From Pyronema omphalodes (taxonomy: Eukaryota > Ascomycota > Pezizomycetes > Pezizales > Pyronemataceae): 64,000 bases of DNA. The translations under genes and the position numbers were made by a program. Below are positions 35,965 through 48,880 of the stretch, piece after piece. Within the stretch, counting starts at the first letter, position 1. Each line of letters begins with the position of its first letter. The notes below the pieces were generated by a model that was not told the origin of the DNA, did no database searches, and saw only the letters and a program-made list of their open reading frames with translations. The stretch is taken from positions 1 through 64,000 of the forward strand of contig JAJJXM010000057.1 in the NCBI GenBank assembly GCA_024516155.1, given 5' to 3'.

Positions 35965-37138
35965 ATGGACGGAAGACACCATCCTCACGAGTACAACTGG
36001 GCCAGCAGTACGCCATTGTACCCACCGGCATCCGGAGAATATACCAACCCAGCAGAAAACCCACACCCACATAGCCATGACAGGTACAATAGCGGGTGGT
36101 ACGGTCAACAAAACGTCCCTCATAACGCATGGGTGGAAACCACAGAGGGGATTTATGCCCCACACATTCCAGCAACAGCCGATGATCGGTATAGGACCAG
36201 TCCGTCCCTGAGGGAAAGCAATCTGTCATCCTCTGAGGTAGACGAATACGGCAGATACATTTGTAATTTCAAGGATTGTGATTCAAAGCCGGAAGACAAA
36301 ATATTTACACGAAAGAGTGACTGGAAGTATGTCTATCCTTTATTTACCTCTGGCTAAACGGTGGACTAATTTATGGGAACTTAGGAGGCACCATGACAAG
36401 CATACCAGACCGTACCGGTGCCTGCATCCAAACTGCAAAGATCTTGCAGGATTTGGTTGGGTAGGTGGATTAAATCGACACATCGAAGAGCTTCATCAAA
36501 ACAAGTCGCAGCACAAGTGCCCATACACCGATTGCAAGCGGCATTCAAACGGGTTTAGTCGTCCAGCAAACCTCAAAAACCATATGAGAAAGGTGCACCA
36601 AGTCGAAGACCCTGACGTCCCACTCGGCAACTCACCTCCACGACACAATATGGGAGGATCATCGGACAGAGGGGATGAAAGTGACAGTGCAATCACTCAT
36701 GCTGATGGCTATACCCGCAACTCTCGGTACACGCATAGAACTCAAGAGGCTCTTGCAAGGGAATTGGAAGAAGCAGAACAAGAGGTTCGGTTTACTTACG
36801 AAGAGTCGGCGGCAGCTTTGAAGCGTAAGGAAGATGCCGAGCAGCGCCTTCAGAGACTGCGTTCTGAATACATAACAGACGGTCGGTTTTCCTCCCCAGA
36901 GGGAATGACTGAGATTTCATATTCTTCTTCCCACAACTCGCCCGCCTATTCCTCCTCTGCGCATCAGTTCAGTGCCTACGGTGGCCATGGAGGCTTTGCA
37001 GGTACGCAATCGAGTTTTGGCCTAACCCCACCAACCCCCCCGATTGAATCCTATAACCATGGAAGGCATCAAGAATCCTGGAATTCTCCTACACTTCCAT
37101 CAATGTCCGTATCATCGCCTTGGCTGCAGCGATACTGA
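35965..37138 (+). CDS. C2H2 zinc-finger protein, three fingers
   Basis: Probable DNA-binding transcription factor of 371 aa. Exons 35965-36326 and 36385-37138 flank a 58-nt intron (GTATGT donor, GACTAAT branch site, TTAG acceptor) that splits finger 1. Fingers: CNFKDC...RHHDKH (about residues 100-127), CLHPNC...RHIEELH, and CPYTDC...NHMRKVH. All three have the C-x4/5-C spacing typical of fungal C2H2 fingers. The N-terminal 95 residues are Pro/His/Tyr-rich and disordered. After the fingers comes an acidic Arg/Glu/Ala helix (EALARELEEAEQEV), then a Ser/Pro/Tyr-rich tail. The splice restores the first finger's histidines, which confirms the intron. Confidence 0.85.
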
Positions 37139-40100
37139 TTTGAGCTGTGAAGTGCATAGATACGGTTCCGCATAGAGGCTAGAGAGCTGCAGTTTGGTAT
37201 ATCGGGCTTGGTTTAATTTTACATTCTTTGTTAAAATTCCTTCGTTCAATTATTCATTTTTTTTTTGATTCTACTATATTTTATTATACGGGGTGATCAG
37301 GGTTAGCGCATATATTTTGTCCGGAGCACCGCATTGTTTTTTTATTTGTTAAAAGCGTGTATATTTAGCGTTTGTCTCTGCGAAATATTATTTCATTTGT
37401 TATATGAAGTTTCTTTATCATGTCTGGCGATCTCATTTTGTGTACAACGATAGAAAATAAGAAAATTAGCACTTCTTTTCGATGCCTCTTTTCTAGGATC
37501 TGGGATCCAAACGAATCATGAATATGCAGAATGTGGCTGGTTTTGTAGTGGGCTTACTACACTGCTATTGCGTCAAGTGTGCAAGTGCACTTCGCAGCGA
37601 TGCTCATTTGGTTAACTGGGACGAGATCGAGGGCTTGAACTGCTCTAGGATATTTCCTTTAGCAGTGAGGCAGAATAAAATACCAAGACCCGCTATACAC
37701 TCTTACCGCTTGCGTGCTTTTGGACATCCTTATGTAGCCCTCCTCATTGAGTTCTTACTGCTTCATCCCAAGTTGAACTTGTCAACGTGGAAGGCGAAAG
37801 CTGTAATTTGCGAGAAAAAGGTAGGTGCGGATTTGATGAGCCATCCACCATCATAGTCACACATCCTAATCCCACTGATGTAGATCTAGGCAATGCTAGG
37901 CTCCAATTACGGCCATACACACTCTTATCAGCGTCCTTCTTGGGAAACACAGACCACGGGAACATCGTTTGTGTTGTGTTGCTGGAGATGTCCGATGCAT
38001 ATTAGATACCCTCGGCACTCGAGTACACACCATTATTCATTAAGTCTTGAAGGGGTGTACAAGAGTAACCATATGAATTTTGAGCTAGTTCACAATCTTT
38101 GGGCAGAATCACGAAATGAGGAATGATAACTATTTGACGTAATCTCATCCTGGACGTAGGGGGATTGTGACTTTTGTTCCTTCAGTCTTCTAATGTTTAT
38201 AACAATTATCAGTTGCACGATCGGATCCACTTACTCCATCCGTAGACTTTACACTAGAATTATATGAGATCCAGTCTCATCGTAATCAACGTCATCATCA
38301 CCAGCTAAGATACTAATTGCTAGTCATACCCCGGGTTATGCCCGGTGAACCATAAGGCTGAAGATGGCTTGCAGGATTCTTTCCTAACACCATTGATTTT
38401 CCAACGCCGGTGACGGGGTACTCATGGCTGTACCGAGCGTTGGGTACGTTGACAGCTACCAGCCAGTCCACCTGCACCATCCTACAGCACCTCAACATAA
38501 CCAGCCCTATCATCGCCACCGGACCGGATCGAGCTGCCCAGTAGCTGTAGGAGAACAATTATGGCATGAAAGACCATTTCTTCGGGAACAAAAGATAGAT
38601 GGGATGGCTGGGTCCTTGGTTGACCGCCCGAGTTGATACCTCGTGAGGTAGACGTGCCTGCATTCTAGAAGATCGGCTACGGCTATGGTAACGCCTTGTT
38701 TTCTATGCACCTCGATAATGTTAATTTCGTCATTAGATTCACAATAGCGGATTAGTTCAGTCATGAAACAAGAACTGTAGGTTTTTGTCACACCTGGGTT
38801 TCAGTATATTCATCAGAATTGGAGATTGCATTTTCAAGGGTCCGCATAGACGCGCGTGAAACGCGCCCATTCCCCGCAGTGTGTACATGGAAGTCCCCGC
38901 AAACCGGACATTTCCGCGCGCAAAACACAACAGCCCGCGAATTAGCCCGGCTTCTACCAGCGACAACGAAATGTCATCACCATAGCACACGGAGTTGCTG
39001 TTACAAAGTGGTCTGATTCCGAACGGGTATTCGCATCTACCATAGAAACATTGAACACGCATATTTCTTTGATGTTGAAGGGATCACACACAATGGATGA
39101 CTTCCCGCACATGTATTTCGTTGGATATAGACAATGGTCGATTGTGGTAAATAATGACGATTTATCATTACTTAATTCCTTATCTCCTGACTAAAGCACT
39201 TCACGACCCCCCTGTCTATGCAACTCAACAGCTGCGACACTTAACTATGAAAGTGGCCCGGTTTTCCTCTTGATTCGCCATCATCTATGAGCTTCAATGG
39301 CGTCACGGGAAGTGACTCAATACATTATTGATAATGGTCACCATAACCAGGCCCCCGAATTGCCCTTCCTTTGTACGGTGGCTATAAAATCACTTGAAGG
39401 CCAGGAATGCTGCCAATTGCCGCGGTACCTGTAACTGGGTAATCAAAAAGGAATGAGTTACCAAGAAATTGTGCATGAAACCGCACTTCGGAGATTCTTA
39501 ACAGTTGGATGGTTGAGTGAGGGGGGGAAAAAGGTACGGTGCATATTTGATGTGCAGACAACGTCGACGTATGCGGACAACAACCGCGTTCACGGAGAGA
39601 GCAAGGGAACAGCAAATCAGGACCAACCTGAAACAGAAAACGGGCCAAGAATTTATTTGGGATTAAGTGTTGTCATGTGATCTTGTAGGCGCCACAGGAG
39701 GCGGTGCCTTTATATGGCGTTGCTATGATGGGCATATTTAAGGGATCACCTCGTTAATCGGTATTACCAAGGTGGCTTGATGTTTGCTAGATATGAGGTC
39801 ATCTGGTTACAATATTCCGATAATAGACCGCCACATCCGAAGTACGGTATGAAGCTAGACTCGTTGAAGTCGAGGTGGCGGATGGGAAGAGGAGTCTTGG
39901 CAAAAATGTTGAGTTGTATGTCGACGTCGGCTGCCAAATCTCCTGAAACTTACTAGATCTACTGAGTCTACTAGGTTAGGCATGGTTTATTTGATGCGTT
40001 GGTTCTGTGAATATAACTCGATATTTCATTGTAGCCGGCGGAAGGTATAACTTGTTGGCAAGGCTTCGGGGGATTCTTGGCGTTCTGGCGGAGATGAGGC

Positions 40101-43100
40101 ATCTCGGGAAATCGAGTGATAATTGCGGCGGTTATTACGGTCCGAAGCATGTCGGTGCACGAATTTTGGGGGCCAAAGAAACGAATTTGGAGATCCAAAT
40201 GAACGGAATGTACTCCCTACAATGTGCTATGCATGGTTCGCGACGAGGCTGGACCTAAGCAAGACTGTCAAATTATTGGCGGTTTCGGCCTCCAAATTTG
40301 GGAGACTTATCAGTAGATGCAAAATTTCCACTCAGGTTTTGTTAGTTGGTTTTTTTTTAAACTTATCGTATCAACTTGAAGTTCACTGCCGAAGGAGGCA
40401 GTTTTATCATTTCGGCTCATGATTTATTTGCACGATTATCTGACATTCCCTTCGCCATTGGTGGGAAGTAAGGAGGTCCTTGTTGCATAGAACGTATAAA
40501 AATGTTCCAAATGCACACTTTCGCGTGGCTAGGGGTTAAACGAACCATTACAGGCACGCGTATTTTTGTTTCTAGAGAGGAGGCAGAAAAATAGGAAACA
40601 TTTTTAAGCAGGGAGTTCATCTGAAACAAACCCGTTTACCAATGCTTACGAGAAACTTTACTTCCCTTACATAACTATAGTTTAGCGTAGGAGTCTACAA
40701 AATTTATAGAGCCTTACGCAGATGGCTGTGACTGAATACAATACATTATCCGACCAATCCTCGCAGTCCAAACCTTGAACACAATTCGCACTTGGTCCCA
40801 TGAGTTTAATTCGTGACTTCGTAGTTATCAGGAATAATAGAAAGTGCTACCATGGGACGCAACAGAAACTATGATAGTCACGAAGGCTTGAATAGGTCCA
40901 GATTTGTTCGAAGCCCTTCGTCCGTGGTCAAAATGAGTAATTGATTTACGATCAACTCAATTCTAGGCCTGGTCTTGTCTGTATCATTATCGAGTGCTAG
41001 CTAGAGACATGAATGAGGCGTTTTTCGGGACCTCAATCCTCACAATTTACAGTTCTCGTACCCTAGCGGTGAGTCTTAACTCTGTGAACAACTGTAGTCC
41101 GGTAACTATCCACTAAAATTTGCATATGAATGGCTATGTGGTTGCATTTGTTGTCAGCATACAAATGATAATCGGAAAGTTCTTCCATAGCCATCAGTAT
41201 CTCGTTTAAGTTGCCTCCATGAAGCTTCAGCCTCCGGTATATTGTTAAATATGCCGCTATTGGATAGTGTACAGACCCCATGACCCAAACGGTTGGTTGC
41301 TGGAAACGGACATGCACTGAAAATTGTGTATTGGTTTCATATATATTCCACGTCAGATACCTCCGGTATAGGAGGAACTTTAGAGCGTTACCCGCGATTC
41401 CCGCTAGATTTTCCGTGCATGCAGCATACTTGTACAATACATAATAAATACAGAAATTATAACATGCAATATGTTTCAACTATATACATAGCAATTTCGC
41501 GGGATGCATGCCAAGTTATAGACTTTTAGAACTATATAGATCCTTTGCAAATTGATTCCAATGATGATGTCATGTATTCCAATGAGTTGCCACCATGTTG
41601 TTAAGTCACCGATGGCTATTCCTATTTCATATATAGCCAGAATTCGACCATATCCTCGTGTCAACCATCGAAATCTCAATTCATGAGAGTTCCTTCCATA
41701 TCATATTCGCAAAATTATTCAGGCTACTTTTATGAGGAGTCCGGGCGTTGGATCCATAAACGTCTGTAACCTGTTGAGAGTCGTACACAACTCGCTTGAC
41801 AGCCTTACGCAGCATGCGTTGCATAGATTTTGTGTTGAGTACTAGCGTTGCGATATTAGATGCAACATTGTAACTTGTATATGTGTTCTAGTATCACCTT
41901 CCACCTGTAGTTAGGAGAAGGTTTAGGACATTCTGCGTTGTACTAGCACAGCAGAGTTGATATTCCACAGTGGAATGCGGGTGCAACCTAGTAGAAGATT
42001 AATCAGGTTAGTATGGAGATACTTAGAATAAAGCACAAATAAGTCGGCAGTGAGTGCTTTACCGCACGACTAGCGCGCGCTTGATCATCATGTCTTGGAC
42101 CCCCGATTCTGTAGGGATCCGAAACTTAAATGTACCATTCCAACGGTTACGGTTCAAATAAATGACGATCGGTGCTACGTGTTGCTTTAAGACTGCCGTA
42201 TTAACTACCGACAATTAACAAATGCAGTCCCAACAACTTTATTCTTCATGCCCTCCGGAGAGTCTAGGATGTTACCAAGGACCAACGTCTAGCTACTTAG
42301 ATTAAATTCCCAGTAGAACGGCGAGGAACATTCTTCGTCCAATCTTTAGCATACTAATTCTCCTACGCGGCCTGAAAAAAATGTGCTCCGTCACTTTCGG
42401 TGTTACGTGAGAATCTCGTAAAGAGATATCATAATTAATGACCGTTTCATTGAAAGTTTGGAGTATACGTGAGAAGAGATATTCAGGATCATACATCGGC
42501 AACACCGATTGATTCAACACTTGACCTTGGTGGGGTGGCGAGTCTAGAACACGGCTCGGCGTCTTTATCTTTAACCTATGACAATAAGCATATTGTAAAA
42601 GTCGCCAGTCCTATCTAGTGTGTGTATATTACAAAGATTACTGATAATCCTGGTGACGATATTTCATATCACAAAGCGTACGGAACCTTATATCCCCACA
42701 CGATATATAACCTTATTTTCAAACTTTCAAGCTTAGTGTTCCCATACACCCGATGATGATTCCCGAGTGATGATTTATGACTAGTGACCCTACATCTGAG
42801 CTTTCAGTTCAAGTTTCTGTTATTAAACAAGATTGATACACGAAACAGTGTTTGTCGTTTATTATTTGATTTTCTTAAATACTGTGTATATAGCTCATAG
42901 GAAGCCTATGATATGTTAGAATTCAAGGTTTTGCCACCGCACGTGTTCTCCAGGACATGCGATGAGCCGCGTCTTTCCTGTGTATTTCCAACAAATTTAA
43001 TTTACTTAACTCTGATGTTAACCAAAACATCGGACCACTTTATGCTTATTTTGAAATAAGGCAACTAAAGGCTACGCGGATAAAGACCCTGCCATTCAAG

Positions 43101-43216
43101 GTTCATGTTGAGCCTCAACATGCGGGTAAGGCGAAGGTCCCAGCATTACGTACCGCAAGCCGACTTCACCAACGCTACGTGACGTATCATCCTCACGTCT
43201 TTAACTTTAAGTTACA
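37139..43216. other. Six-kb gene-poor stretch
   Basis: No supported gene. Minus-strand frames at 38313-39062, 41063-41679 and 42302-42520 have fairly protein-like composition but are short, broken and unrecognised; they could be decayed genes. The only structured DNA noted is T-rich sequence at about 37250-37300. No transposon termini were identified. Confidence 0.45.
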
Positions 43217-44961
43217 ATGTCACCATCCACGGAGAGGATTTTACGGCGCACCGATATCCATCTCCTACCATTCCTTGCGTTACTCTTCCTGCTGAATAGC
43301 GTCGATCGAAGCAACATCGGTATACCCCGGAAATCCCCGCGGTCACCTACCGCAGTAGAGGAAAGCTAGATCGTAGCATCGCGCTAACAACAAGCTTTCT
43401 GAGCTACAGGTAACGCAGAAAGCGCAGGCTTCACGAAATATGCCGGATTAGAACCCGAGGATCTAAACGATGCTGTCGCTGCCTTCTTTATCGTGTTTGT
43501 CGCGCTTCAACCTGTGGGTGCTGCTCTTGGCAAACGCGTGGGGGTGGGACGATGGGTAGGAAGTGTTATGATCGGTTGGGGCCTCTTAACGTGTCTCACA
43601 GCATTTGTGAGAACTCGTGGGCAGTTGATTACACTCAGAGTTTGTATCGGTGCCCTAGAGGGTATGGCCCTGTCTCCTACAGCTTTCTGTAGCTTAGGTA
43701 CTAACGAGAACGTGATTGTATAGCTGGGTTTTACCCCGCAACCGTTTTCTACCTCTCCCTCTTCTATACCCGATACGAATTTGCGGTTCGCCTGGGTATC
43801 TTCTTCGGCCAGTATGCAGTAGCCGGTGCCTTCGGAGGCCTCTTTAGCTACATTATTTTCTCTCTGTTCCCCTCCGATGATACCGCCTCCGGAGCATCTA
43901 AAGACGGCAGCTGGCACTCCTACCAACTTCTCTTCATATCTGAAGGAATCCTGACCATAATCGTAGCTATCATCACCTTGTTATGGCTCCCCACCGGCCC
44001 CGGAACTGCCTGGTGGCTCACCACTGAAGAGCGGACTTTCGCCGAGCAGCGTATTGCAGCAGACCGGGCATCAGAGAGCTCCTCAGGGCCGGAGTACACT
44101 GCCGTTTCCTCGTCCTCCGGTGACGATGACTCCGACACCGAGACTTCTCCCGCATATACCCCAAGCAGAAGCGCCAGTAGTCAAAGTCCCATTCGCCACC
44201 GTACCTCTCATCCATTGCTAAAGGGTCCAACATCATCTACCACTGCTTTGAAAGATAGCGAGCCTGCTTTGACAAGAGCAGATATCTTCCTAGCCTTCAC
44301 CGACATAAAAGTCTGGTTTGTTCTTCTCATCAATATCCTATCGTCGATCCCTCCCACGGCGTTCAGTATCTTCCTCCCCCTAGTCTTGTCTGGACTCGGT
44401 GTATCCGCCTTAGCCGCGAATGCCTTGAGTATACCTCCCTTCTTATGTGGAGCCTTTACACTCTGGACCATCACATACTACTCTGATAAAGCACGCTGTC
44501 GGATCCCATACATCCTTCTCGGGTTAGTGATTAACGTTGCTGGTCTCTTCCTCGCCCTTGTCTTACCGGATAGTTGGATCACGGCTCGGTATATTTCGCT
44601 TTGTGTTCTTCTAGCGGGTAGTTATGTAGCTTCCCCACTCACTGTTGCCTGGTTGAGCGGGAACATCAAAGCTCCAGGTAGAAGAGCAGTGGTGTTAGGG
44701 ATTAATGGGTGGGGAAACCTCGCGGGGGTGATCGCGGGATGGTTATTTGCCCCGGAGTATCGGCCTGGATACAAGGTGCCTTTAGCTGTTACCTTGGCGG
44801 CAGTGTTCATATCTGCTGTGGGTTATATGGGGCTGTGGGTTTGGGTGAGGAGAGAGAATAAGATGGGGGGGCCTGGGCTGAGTAGATGGAGGAGATGGCT
44901 TTGGAGAAAGGTAGGAGGAAGAGGTGAGTTGAGAGAGGAGACGGGGGAGTGGGGATTGTAG
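43217..44961 (+). CDS. MFS transporter, anion:cation symporter (allantoate permease) family
   Basis: Plasma-membrane transporter, probably H+-coupled uptake of an organic anion such as a carboxylate, vitamin or allantoate; the substrate cannot be told. Exons 43217-43319, 43410-43661 and 43724-44961 are separated by introns of 90 and 62 nt, both with CTAAC branch sites, giving 530 aa. Diagnostic features are the first-helix motif NSVDRSNIGNA (completed by splicing), the loop-2 region with RRTDIHLLPFL before it, and the EAGFYPATVFYLSLFYTRYE signature of helix 4-5, also completed by splicing. The central loop is long and Ser/Asp-rich (about residues 230-290). About 12 helices are expected. The open frames alone would look like two broken genes; splicing makes it intact. 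Confidence 0.9.
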
Positions 44962-45782
44962 ACTGTAGACTGTAGATGTCTTGTGGGATTTGGAATTTTG
45001 AGCGGCGTTTTCGGAGTTGATTGAATTATGGAGCCCAGGCTGAAGAGCAGTTAAATTAATTACATAAGCTTGCATTGATATTCTACTACTTAACTATGTC
45101 ACGTCACATCTAGAGGCTTATAACACTGTATTTTGGCTTATACATGCGTACTCCAGATTTTCGCCTTCTGCCGAATAGCTCAGTACGCATTTCGTTGACT
45201 ATTCAAGCGTCATTATGCCGCTTCTAAGGCCTTAAAAATAGTGCCAGCATTATTCTGGCTCTGCAGAGGCCAGCGAGCCCTTGACGTTAGCCATGTTTGT
45301 GTTCACCACTGATTGAGTAGTACTATAATTCCAAACCGGGCCATAAGGGCTCAACCCCAAGTAAAGTTCCTGGGCCCGTGCACATCCTTGGCGTCACAGG
45401 CTATCACTAGTCAAGCCTGATTCTCGATCAATGCGCAGCCTTCTCCCGTCCAAAATTTCCAGGCTTAAAACGCATTAACAATGCAACGATAATATCATAA
45501 AAGGCCAATAAGGCTACCCTGAAAGAGGGAGGTGGGGGGCGCCTTAATAAAAACTTCCAACCAGCCGGCCTATCGGCATAATCCTCTCCGAACAGCATCT
45601 CCAAACGCTCCTCTCGGGTTTAATGGTATCCGATGAGCATCTATAAACCTTAAGATCGAGATTCATATCCTATCGGTAACCGCTTCCCATCTTGTAAGCC
45701 GTATTGAGATCTCATCTCATCGATCTCATTTACCTCATCGCAATTTCGAACTTTATGCGATTTGACAGATTGTAAGGTTCGC

Positions 45783-45980
45783 CTATGGAAAACGTAACAC
45801 TGCCCCAATGAGAGTGTTGGGTAAGGCGAGATTTTTTATAGTGGTGTGACTTAGAAGGGGTGGTTAGATAACTAACCATATGCGATAGGACGAATCGTAG
45901 TGTCTGTCTATGGAAAAGTTTACACGTACACTGCCCTGATGAAAACGTTGGGGGTTGTTGTATTGTTTATAGTGTCGCGA
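45783..45980 (+). repeat. Local direct duplication, about 70 bp per unit
   Basis: Units at 45783-45850 and 45908-45980 share CTATGGAAAA, ACACTGCCC, GTTGGG and TTTATAGTG in order, with small indels. Confidence 0.75.
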
Positions 45981-46494
45981 ATCAGAGTAAGTAGGAAAAT
46001 CGCCCTATCGGCAATCTTGATACCTCTGCCTTCATTTTTCTTTCTCTGGATCTCACAGCCTGGGATGGTAATGTGTCGACTCGTACTCGGCAGTCTCGGC
46101 TTTGTAGTAGAAATAGAATTTTCTCTACTAGTGAAGTATGATAGCGGAATTTGGATTCGGATTAAAATCATACGCCGTCCAAGGCCTTTAAGGCCTATGT
46201 GGAACAAAAGAAAATATGCCAGCCGAAGAAGGAAAGAGAGAAGGTAAGGAGTAGTTTAGAGTGATGAATCATGAGTAATTCGTGTTATTGGGTATCACGA
46301 ATGACAGATTTTGGAAAATTATGTTGATACATATCCTTAATGAAAGATACCTAGCCGAATTGGATAGTCTACTTATCGAATTTGAAACGAACGAGATCAT
46401 TGGGCATTGAAACGTATCTTCGTCATGCGACACAGTCGGTGCAAGAGACCTTCGATGTTGTATTATCGAATATCATTTCTCTATTTATTTCTCT

Positions 46495-46640
46495 AAATTA
46501 TATGGATATCTGGCATTTAAGAGATTGGGAGCCTTCATCAGGTGGCTAAAATTACGAGGACGGGTTTTGGGTGTTTCGTTCTTGTTTTTCCTGCATGGGC
46601 CTTTTTGGCCTCGGTCAGCATATGATTCAATAAACAATAT
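46495..46640 (+). repeat. Dispersed repeat R3, copy 2
   Basis: Direct match to 26625-26790, ending in GCCTCGGTCAGCATATGATTC, about 110 bp left of the hAT-like element. The inverted copy at 53318-53370 abuts a fragment of that same element. Confidence 0.65.
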
Positions 46641-46748
46641 CACTGCTCTATCAACACTTCAACAAAAGTCCAACATAATTTCACCGCACAAGTAATCACA
46701 GGTCACGGGGTGACAACAAAATATTATAGTGGCGTAGGATGTGTCGGT

Positions 46749-47522
46749 CAGACCTCCCAGTCGTACAAACCAGTTTAAAATGACGGCCAAAACGGACTGT
46801 AAGGACTGTTGGAATATGAGAACTGTACGGCGACCCAGTTCAGTTTACTGTCAGTATTATAAACTGGTTAAACTGTGAAAACCAGTTAACTGAATGCAAG
46901 GCTTGGCAAACCAGGTGTACTGTTTAAAACTGCGAAAACTGGTTTGCCCAGAGGAACTGGTTTATGAAGGGGCAATGAATATTATTCAGTGCATACATAA
47001 AAAACTTCTATCCTAATTTGGTCCCTAGAAATCACAACTTACGCCTACGATTAAAGCTCTTGAGCTCCTCAATGACTTCTAGAGTATCTGCCTGCATTCA
47101 ATGGCGGCCCGATATAACGATCTGTTTGTATCCGGAAAACAGCAGCCCAGACTCGGAAGTTATCGCGAGAACTGAGAGAAAGTTCACCGCCATTTTGTCA
47201 AGGCTAGGAAATCTTGCTACCAGAAGCTGGCGAAATGAGCAGGGTTGAGATACTGGCAGGCTCGGCCACCGGTGGGTTCAAACGAGGTTCAATATGTTAT
47301 TTATTCCTGCATGCACTGATTCCCGATGCAGTTGAACTGGTTTGTATTTATCGAGTCCGTTTAATCAGTGCACTGCAGTTACCTGGTTCTATGGACCCCT
47401 CAAAACTGAACCAACTGTCTATCCGGGACATCAAAACTGCACCAACTAACTGTGAATTGTCAGTTCAGTTTACCTGGTTTACGATTTTACCCGGTAAACT
47501 GGCTATACGGTTGGGAGGTCTG
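46749..47522 (+). mobile_element. Non-autonomous hAT-like DNA transposon, 774 bp
   Basis: Imperfect terminal inverted repeats of about 28 bp beginning CAGACCTCCCA (46749-46777 and 47494-47522), flanked by a perfect 8-bp target duplication GTGTCGGT (46741-46748 and 47523-47530). An 8-bp duplication with CAG-starting ends is the hAT pattern. The interior is rich in AACTGGTTTA/TAAACTGG sub-repeats in both orientations, which may be transposase-binding motifs. There is no transposase frame, so it needs a helper. Fragments occur at 53371-53468 and 55930-56275. Confidence 0.9.
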
Positions 47523-47923
47523 GTGTCGGTTTCAGGTAATACGAATGGTTGAAAGCCCTAGCATCTCATTATCGCTTATTCATCAGCTATGCTCTTGGTT
47601 TTTATACATCATACATCATATATCATTCATTATCATATATCACAGATGATGGTGATACCTCTCGATAATAACAATAACTTCCCAGTCCAAATCAGCCATA
47701 TAGAGGTGTGAAACGAAATGTCGAGAAGGTGGAAAGGCAGTAACTATTTTTTAAATATTTTTGTTTCCGGAACGAAAGCTTCGTTGTTGTGTCAGTATTA
47801 GATGAATCACAAAATATAAAAACCTAATTTATTTCCTGCAAGACCTAAACATAAGCACGAAACCATTTATAACCAACCACACAATTGCATCCCCTCCCCC
47901 TTTTCCCACCATTTCTCTACCCT

Positions 47924-48764
47924 TCACTCCTCCTCCCACCGTCTCAAAAACTCCCCCACCTCCATCTCCAACCCCATCTCCCCCGCAAACTCAACATCCC
48001 CAAAACCCATCCCCTTAGCCCACCCCAGGAACTCAAACTCCTCAGAAACCGCCAGTGCCACAGTAACCTCAATCCTAACTTTTTGTTCCTTGTTAGACTT
48101 CTCCAAATACCCATCTACGAAGTTTGGCAAGTTTTCCTGCTTGTAGAGTGATAACATTTTTAGGGCTGAGGGCGTTATAATGTAGCGTGTTGGGCTTGGT
48201 CTTGTTGAGCTTGTTCGTCTTGGCTTTGGTGGTGGAAGATGCGGCGGCGGTGCTGGGCTTGCTGGGATTGCTGGGATTGCTGCTCTGGTTGGTGGTCTTG
48301 GGAGCCTGGGTATTGCGGGTCTTGGTTACTTTGTCACCTTTGGTATTCTTTGTACTCTTGGTGATCTTGGTGATCCTGGTGCTCTTGGTATGCTTGTTAC
48401 TCCTGGCACTGCTGGTACTCCTGGCACTTTTGGAACTCGAAGCTGTCTTATCTGTTTTATCTGTCTTGACTGTCTTGACTGTCTTAACTGCCTTGACACT
48501 CTTGCCAGACTTGCTGACTTTACTGACTTGACTGATCTTGCCAACATCGCTGATCCTGCTGCTCTTGTTGAACGCAGCGGAAATAGTAACAGCCGGCTTA
48601 GCTTTAACGTAACGGTCTCGTAGCTGCATATGGTGCTTGATAGGAGTAACAGTAGTAGGTGTAGCAGTAGTAGGTGTAGCTGGGTTTTGGTTTGGAGCCG
48701 GGACTGAAGCTGTGTTTAGGACCGAGGCTGGGGCTGGGGATGAAGCTGGAGCCGGGGATGACAT
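47924..48764 (-). CDS. Lys/Ser/Thr-rich low-complexity protein, frame structure uncertain
   Basis: From ATG 48764 a 223-aa frame is Pro/Ala-rich at the start, then basic with reiterated KSTK/KTVKT-type units, and ends at 48093. A second frame, offset by one, covers 47924-48157 with ordinary composition (NLPNFVDGYLEKSNKE, EEFEFLGWAKG). The latter looks like the true C-terminus, so an undetected intron or a frameshift in the low-complexity part is likely; I could not place a consistent intron. Function unknown; a basic tail-like protein binding nucleic acid is possible. A run of GGGGC units lies upstream (48853-48880). Confidence 0.45.
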
Positions 48765-48852
48765 CTATTACATTTTCTCCGCATTAGTAAATCGTCATTA
48801 CCAAGTAAATCCTACTATCCCTGTTGGCTATATATCTCCATGCATCCTGAGC

Positions 48853-48880
48853 AGGGCGGGGCGGGGCGGGGCGGGGTGGG
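48853..48880. repeat. GGGGC pentamer run upstream of the Lys/Ser/Thr-rich ORF
   Basis: Five GGGCGGGGC-type units about 90 bp upstream of the ATG at 48764. Could be promoter GC boxes or a plain microsatellite. Confidence 0.5.

Larger units (their letters stand above)
44962..46748. other. Intergenic region with direct repeats
   Basis: No supported gene; a hydrophobic frame at 45900-46247 starts inside the second copy of a local duplication and is unlikely to be real. Contains that duplication (45783-45850 against 45908-45980) and R3 copy 2. Confidence 0.55.

Noticed and set aside
41063..42520. Minus-strand frames as a decayed gene
   Set aside because: Composition is plausible but no motif, splice pair or relative supports it; left as unassigned sequence.
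43493..43723. Separate 76-aa membrane protein and a broken MFS gene
   Set aside because: Canonical introns at 43320-43409 and 43662-43723 join all parts into one intact 530-aa transporter.
48187..48531. Leu/Val-rich plus frame resembling a membrane protein
   Set aside because: Antisense of the Lys/Ser/Thr repeat region.
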